Source: Verticillium longisporum | Lineage: Eukaryota > Ascomycota > Sordariomycetes > Glomerellales > Plectosphaerellaceae | DNA length: 64,000 nt | Assembly: GCA_019188255.1 (NCBI GenBank) | Contig: JAETXT010000014.1 | Location: 1,178,001-1,242,000, forward strand | Direction: 5' to 3' | Shown here: positions 60,323 through 64,000 of the stretch, one piece after another | Position numbering within the stretch: position 1 is the first letter of the stretch | Layout of the letters: every line of letters starts with the position of its first letter | Notes under the pieces: generated by a model | What the model saw: only the letters and a program-made list of their open reading frames with translations | Told to the model about the DNA's origin: nothing | Databases searched by the model: none | Program-made: the position numbers and the translations under genes

Positions 60323-61211
60323 ATGCACCCACCACCACAGCAGCTCAAAGCGTCGCTCCAGTCAATGCCGGCGACCGGCGATGCTTGCTGCACATGCGCC
60401 GTGCTCCTAGCCACGGCCCCGCGTTACACATCAGGCTCCGAGAAGCCCCTCTCCGAGCCCCGCGCTCTGCCATGCTGCAACCGCACGATCTGCGGCAGCT
60501 GTCTTTACGTACGCCGGCCCCCTCGGAACCCAAGAATATTTCCACGCCCAATGCAACGGCTCGCGCCTTGATGAACTTCGCTATTCGGTCTAACATCTCC
60601 AGACAAACGCTCGCTTCGCCCTCTACTGCCCCTACTGCCAAACCTCCACCGCCGCCGCCCTGCTGCCGTCAGGCCTCAGGACCACCCGCGACAAGTCCTC
60701 CGTCGTCCTGCCGCCGCGGACCTCCTCATCCTCAACCCCTTCCCCGCCGCCGCCCGTCCTCGAAGAAAAGGTCGACGACACGATCCACCACCTCGACCAC
60801 GCCACCGACACGCTGACCTCCCTGTCCCTGGCCTACAACGTGCCGGCCCAGGTCCTGCGCGCCCACAACAACCTCCCAGCCGACCAACTCCTCCCGGCCC
60901 GCCGCACCCTCCGCATCCCCGCGAGCCACTACCCCGCCGGCAGCCCGAGCCTGAGCCCCCACCCCGTCGAGTCGGCGGACGAGATCCGCCGCAAGGCCGC
61001 GCTGCGCCGGTTCATGGTCGCGTGCAAGGTCGCCGACTATGACGTCGCGACGCTGTACCTCGAGCAGGCGGGGCACGACCTGCGCGCCGCCGTCGAGAGC
61101 TGGGAGGCGGATGCCGCGTGGGAGAGGGCGCATCCGCAGGAGAGCTCGGGGCTGGGCAGGAAGGGCAAAGGTAAGGGCGCGACCCAGGGCGGGTGGTGGA
61201 AGATCCTGTGA
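60323..61211 (+). CDS. LysM-domain protein with N-terminal RING-like cysteines
   Basis: Exons: 60323-60508 and 60603-61211 (GTACGC...CTAACATCTCCAG, phase 0), giving 264 aa. No signal peptide, so unlike secreted LysM effectors this protein should stay inside the cell. The N-terminus has a zinc-finger-like set: Cys22/23/25 (CCTC), Cys51/52, Cys57, Cys60 (CCNRTICGSC) and Cys71/74 (CPYC). A Ser/Pro linker precedes a LysM domain at about 122-167 (TLTSLSLAYNVPAQVLRAHN, then LPARRTLRIP). Near the C-terminus a helical stretch (RRFMVACKVADYDVATLYLE, DLRAAVESWEAD) resembles a UBA/CUE-type ubiquitin-binding fold. A ubiquitin-linked role is inference. Similar fungal proteins exist as unnamed 'LysM domain' entries as I recall. 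It ends 368 bp from the stop of RSE1 on the other strand. Confidence 0.82.
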
Positions 61212-61579
61212 CCGAACCACATGCTCAGCTGTCACGCAACACTTCATGGATGTAGGCGTGCTCGAGAGAAAGGGGGAGAAATGTGTCATGTCACAAGCCA
61301 AGAGACAGTGTAGGACAGGCGGCGTTATTTAGATATCATTGCATCATTACAAAGGCTGGGGCACCAGGTACACAATTGTTACACCCATCCCTGTGCTTTC
61401 CTTTTCGCTACCTCGTGAAGCAAGCCCGCCCGTCGCGACGGCCTCGTAGAAACCCGGGCCCTGCGAAACGCCCGCCCGCTTCCCAATTATGCCAAAACAA
61501 CTATCAAGATCTCCTTTCGTTGTAGAATAAAACAAGTCGTACGCCTTCAACGCCAAGCAACGTGCCTTATCCCGCAGAC
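61212..61579. other. Short convergent spacer
   Basis: 368 bp between the LysM gene stop and the RSE1 stop. Only two 3' untranslated regions are expected here; nothing else is seen. Confidence 0.6.
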
Positions 61580-64000
61580 TTAGAACGCAGAGCGAGTGCG
61601 AATATCCGAGATTTTCCTCTCAATCTCCCTCACGGAGCGGTCCAGCTCACCCGCAATCATCTGCTTCTTGTCGTTCGGCAGCAGCGTATACCTCTCGCAG
61701 AGGTCGCCGTCTATGACGCCCTTGACGGGCGCATAGTAGCCGCGATACATGAGATGGTCGCGGCCCGCCAGAGGCGCGTCTTCTGTCCGAAGGTGCTGCT
61801 CCAGGGTTTGGAAGAAGTCTGCGTCCTCACGGGTGACGAAGGGGATGAACACGCCGATCGTGCCGCTGATGCCGCTCCAGAGCAACACATCTTGACCTCC
61901 GACCACTAGGCTGGTCTTGGTGATGCTCGTGAGGACGTCCTGTGAATAAAAGTGGCTGACAAGGCTCAGGCGGTGAGGTGTGCCGTGGAGATAGTCCCTT
62001 GTGTTCGTCAGATGCAGGCCCGCTCCCTCTTCGTCGGCCTCCTGGCTGGCCGTTTCAGGCGCGCGCACGATGAAGATGTTGCCGAACTTGTCGCCACCAG
62101 CGACGGATTCGTAATCGACCATCGTCGTGCAGGTCATCCAGCGCGCGACCGTGTCATCAACGAACGGGATCAGTTTGTTGGACAGAGGTTTGTAAACGAC
62201 GTAAGTCACACCCTGCTGGACATCGCCCACGACGATGCGACTGCCTTGTGTGCTTAGTGACACGATGAGCTGTGGGGCAACATCGGCCTGCGCTTTTCTA
62301 AGCATTTGCTTTTGACCAAGATCGTAAATCCTCAAAGTCTTGCCGACACCAGCGACCAGTCTTCCCTGGAAGGCGAGGAGGGCCGTGGGCGGCTCCTCTA
62401 CCTTGGTCTTGTGGATAAACTCGAGTTCTCGACCGTCCTCGCTAAACCGATAGATATGGATGTAACCCTCAGTGAACTGTCGGGGGTTGACAATCATGTC
62501 CTTGCCGGTACCAACAACCAGGAAACTTTCGTTGTCTTGGCTTGTAAAAGGGACAATAGCCGCACTGACTGCTGCTTCGTTGTTGTCGAGATCGACGGTC
62601 TGTAGCGTCTGGAGCTCTTCAGACAAAGGGTCGATGACGCTGATGCACGAAGCCCAACGGCCCTTGGCCCTGGGATACCCAAACTCTACAGGCGGCAGTG
62701 TTCGTGCGTCGCCGTTGACCACGCTGGGGTCTGCCAGGAGCTGTGCCCTCAGCTCTGGTGGGAGCGTGTTGTTGTCCGATTCAATAGTGTAGAACATGGG
62801 ATGTTCTGGATGCTTGACCATTCGCCTTGGCGTATATGTCAACGGGATTGACTTCTGAGTCAAGGTGTCGCCCAACTTTTCGATCGCGAAGATCCTGTAT
62901 TCTGTCAGAAGAGGCTCAAGCTGACAATCTCAAAAGAAAAAGATAATTTGATAGCATGTTTCAGTAGGAACAATTGGTAATAATGCGTAAAACCTCAGTG
63001 CCGTGTTGGCGTAGGATTCCAGTTCTCATCATCTCATGCAAGAGGAGTTCGGGGGAAAGAAAATGAGATACATACCGGAGAGATTGTCCTTGGATACCGA
63101 CGACACCTTCCTCGCACTGCTCGCTGCTGAAGTTCCAACCCCACTCCAGATCAACATAGTTCAGCGGCGTGACGACAAATCCTTTGGTGATTGGGTCGGC
63201 ATAGCCAAGCCATGGTCGTGAGCTCAAGCCAAGAACGCAAGTTCGGCCTTGAACTGTGACCTGGAAAAGTTTGACCGGCTTGGGACCGAGGAACTTCTGA
63301 CGCGTATCAGTGAGTTCGCCCGTCACTTCATCAAGCACAGTCCTGAGGTAGACGCCAGAGTGTAGACCAATGTGTAGGTAAAGTGTTGAGCCGCCTGAGG
63401 AAGAATCTTCCATGGCTATGACCGCGAGTGATGTGGGAGGAGCGGTCAAAGCCTGCACGGACTTGCTCTCGAGAGTGGTTTCGGGGTCAAGACTGAGAAC
63501 TCGGACAGTACTGTCGTCGCAGCCGACTGCCAGGAATGAACTGCGGAGCCTGCCTTCAGGAACTTCGCCCAAACTCAAACATGTGACGGTGCCAAACATC
63601 TCTTTCTTCTCGTCGTACTCAGCGAGGGAACCGTCCGAGTCCATCTCGAAGTAGACGATTTCACCGGAGCTCAGAGCGACGGCGACCTGGTGCTCGTTTG
63701 TTGTAGCAGCAACGATAGATCGATGCTGAGGGGCAGCCCACTCGTTCACCTGACCGTTGCGGATGTGTCTGATACCTTTGGGGTGGACCTGAATCAGGCC
63801 TTCGCCACCGAGGAGTTGGGCAGCCAGAGTTGGTACTGAGGTCAGGAAACCCGAGTCATTATCTTCTTCGACGGACACCCCAATGCTCTAGACCAGCGTG
63901 GCGTTGGTGAAAGATTGCACAATGTACGCAGCGTACTGGTCGCCGCGGCGGAGCTTCAGAGCCCACACAGCCGAGGGAATGCCGGGAAGCTCCGAGGCGA
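61580..64000 (-). CDS. RSE1: Pre-mRNA-splicing factor RSE1 (SF3b130/SF3B3), 5' part beyond window
   Basis: A beta-propeller scaffold of the SF3b complex in U2 snRNP, essential for branch-site recognition, related to DDB1 and CPSF-A. Exons seen: 63077-64000 (continuing past the right edge) and 61580-62894, with a 181-nt intron (GTATGT...ATACAG, phase 2). About 746 C-terminal residues are present of an expected ~1,200. Diagnostic text: [56 protein letters not shown], then [78 protein letters not shown] and a final [10 protein letters not shown]. One in-frame TAG (63888-63890) interrupts TLV-SIG where leucine is expected. A loss of function in this essential gene is improbable, so a base error or a recent mutation must be checked. 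Confidence 0.93.

Overview
This window is a stretch of a filamentous ascomycete (Pezizomycotina) chromosome, most likely a Sordariomycete and perhaps Hypocreales. The signs are short introns with GTRNGT donors and CTAAC/CTGAC branch sites, the wording of the conserved proteins (G-protein gamma, eIF3a, PP1 ending KFGRR, Nto1), a WSC-domain secreted protein with a polyserine linker, and one AT-rich transposon relic with CpA-to-TpA changes that look like repeat-induced point mutation (RIP). The order assignment is inference; no marker gene settles it.

Layout, left to right: a Zn2Cys6 transcription factor (minus, cut by the left edge); a CaiB/BaiF CoA-transferase-family protein (plus); the mitochondrial pyruvate dehydrogenase protein X (minus); an MFS transporter (plus); a possible small membrane protein (plus); dihydrofolate reductase (plus); a two-helix mitochondrial-type membrane protein (plus); an 8.7-kb stretch with no recognisable gene; an LRR protein resembling STK11-interacting protein (plus); the NuA3/BRPF-type PHD protein Nto1 (plus); PP1 catalytic subunit (plus); a Rdx/SelW-like protein (minus); the G-protein gamma subunit (minus); eIF3a (plus); a 619-bp non-autonomous Mutator-like element; a two-WSC-domain secreted protein (plus); an intron-containing tRNA-Thr (minus); a LysM protein with RING-like cysteines (plus); and splicing factor RSE1/SF3b130 (minus, cut by the right edge).

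Most genes are unlinked housekeeping genes: translation (eIF3a, tRNA-Thr), splicing (RSE1), chromatin (Nto1), signalling (PP1, G gamma), folate and acetyl-CoA metabolism (DHFR, protein X). I see no biosynthetic cluster, defence system or large mobile island. The spacing is wide: 2 to 9 kb of non-coding DNA separates many genes, with clusters of CCTACC/GGTAGG motifs in several gaps.

A practical warning: six single-base frame breaks lie in or next to short homopolymers inside otherwise intact conserved genes (two in T runs, four in C runs; five of six look like a missing base), and one in-frame TAG interrupts RSE1. I read the frame breaks as consensus-sequence errors rather than gene death, but raw reads are needed. 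No previously undescribed multi-gene system is evident; the best leads are the RIP-marked Mutator-like element, the large gene-free interval, a 15-bp perfect hairpin, and some unusual domain combinations.
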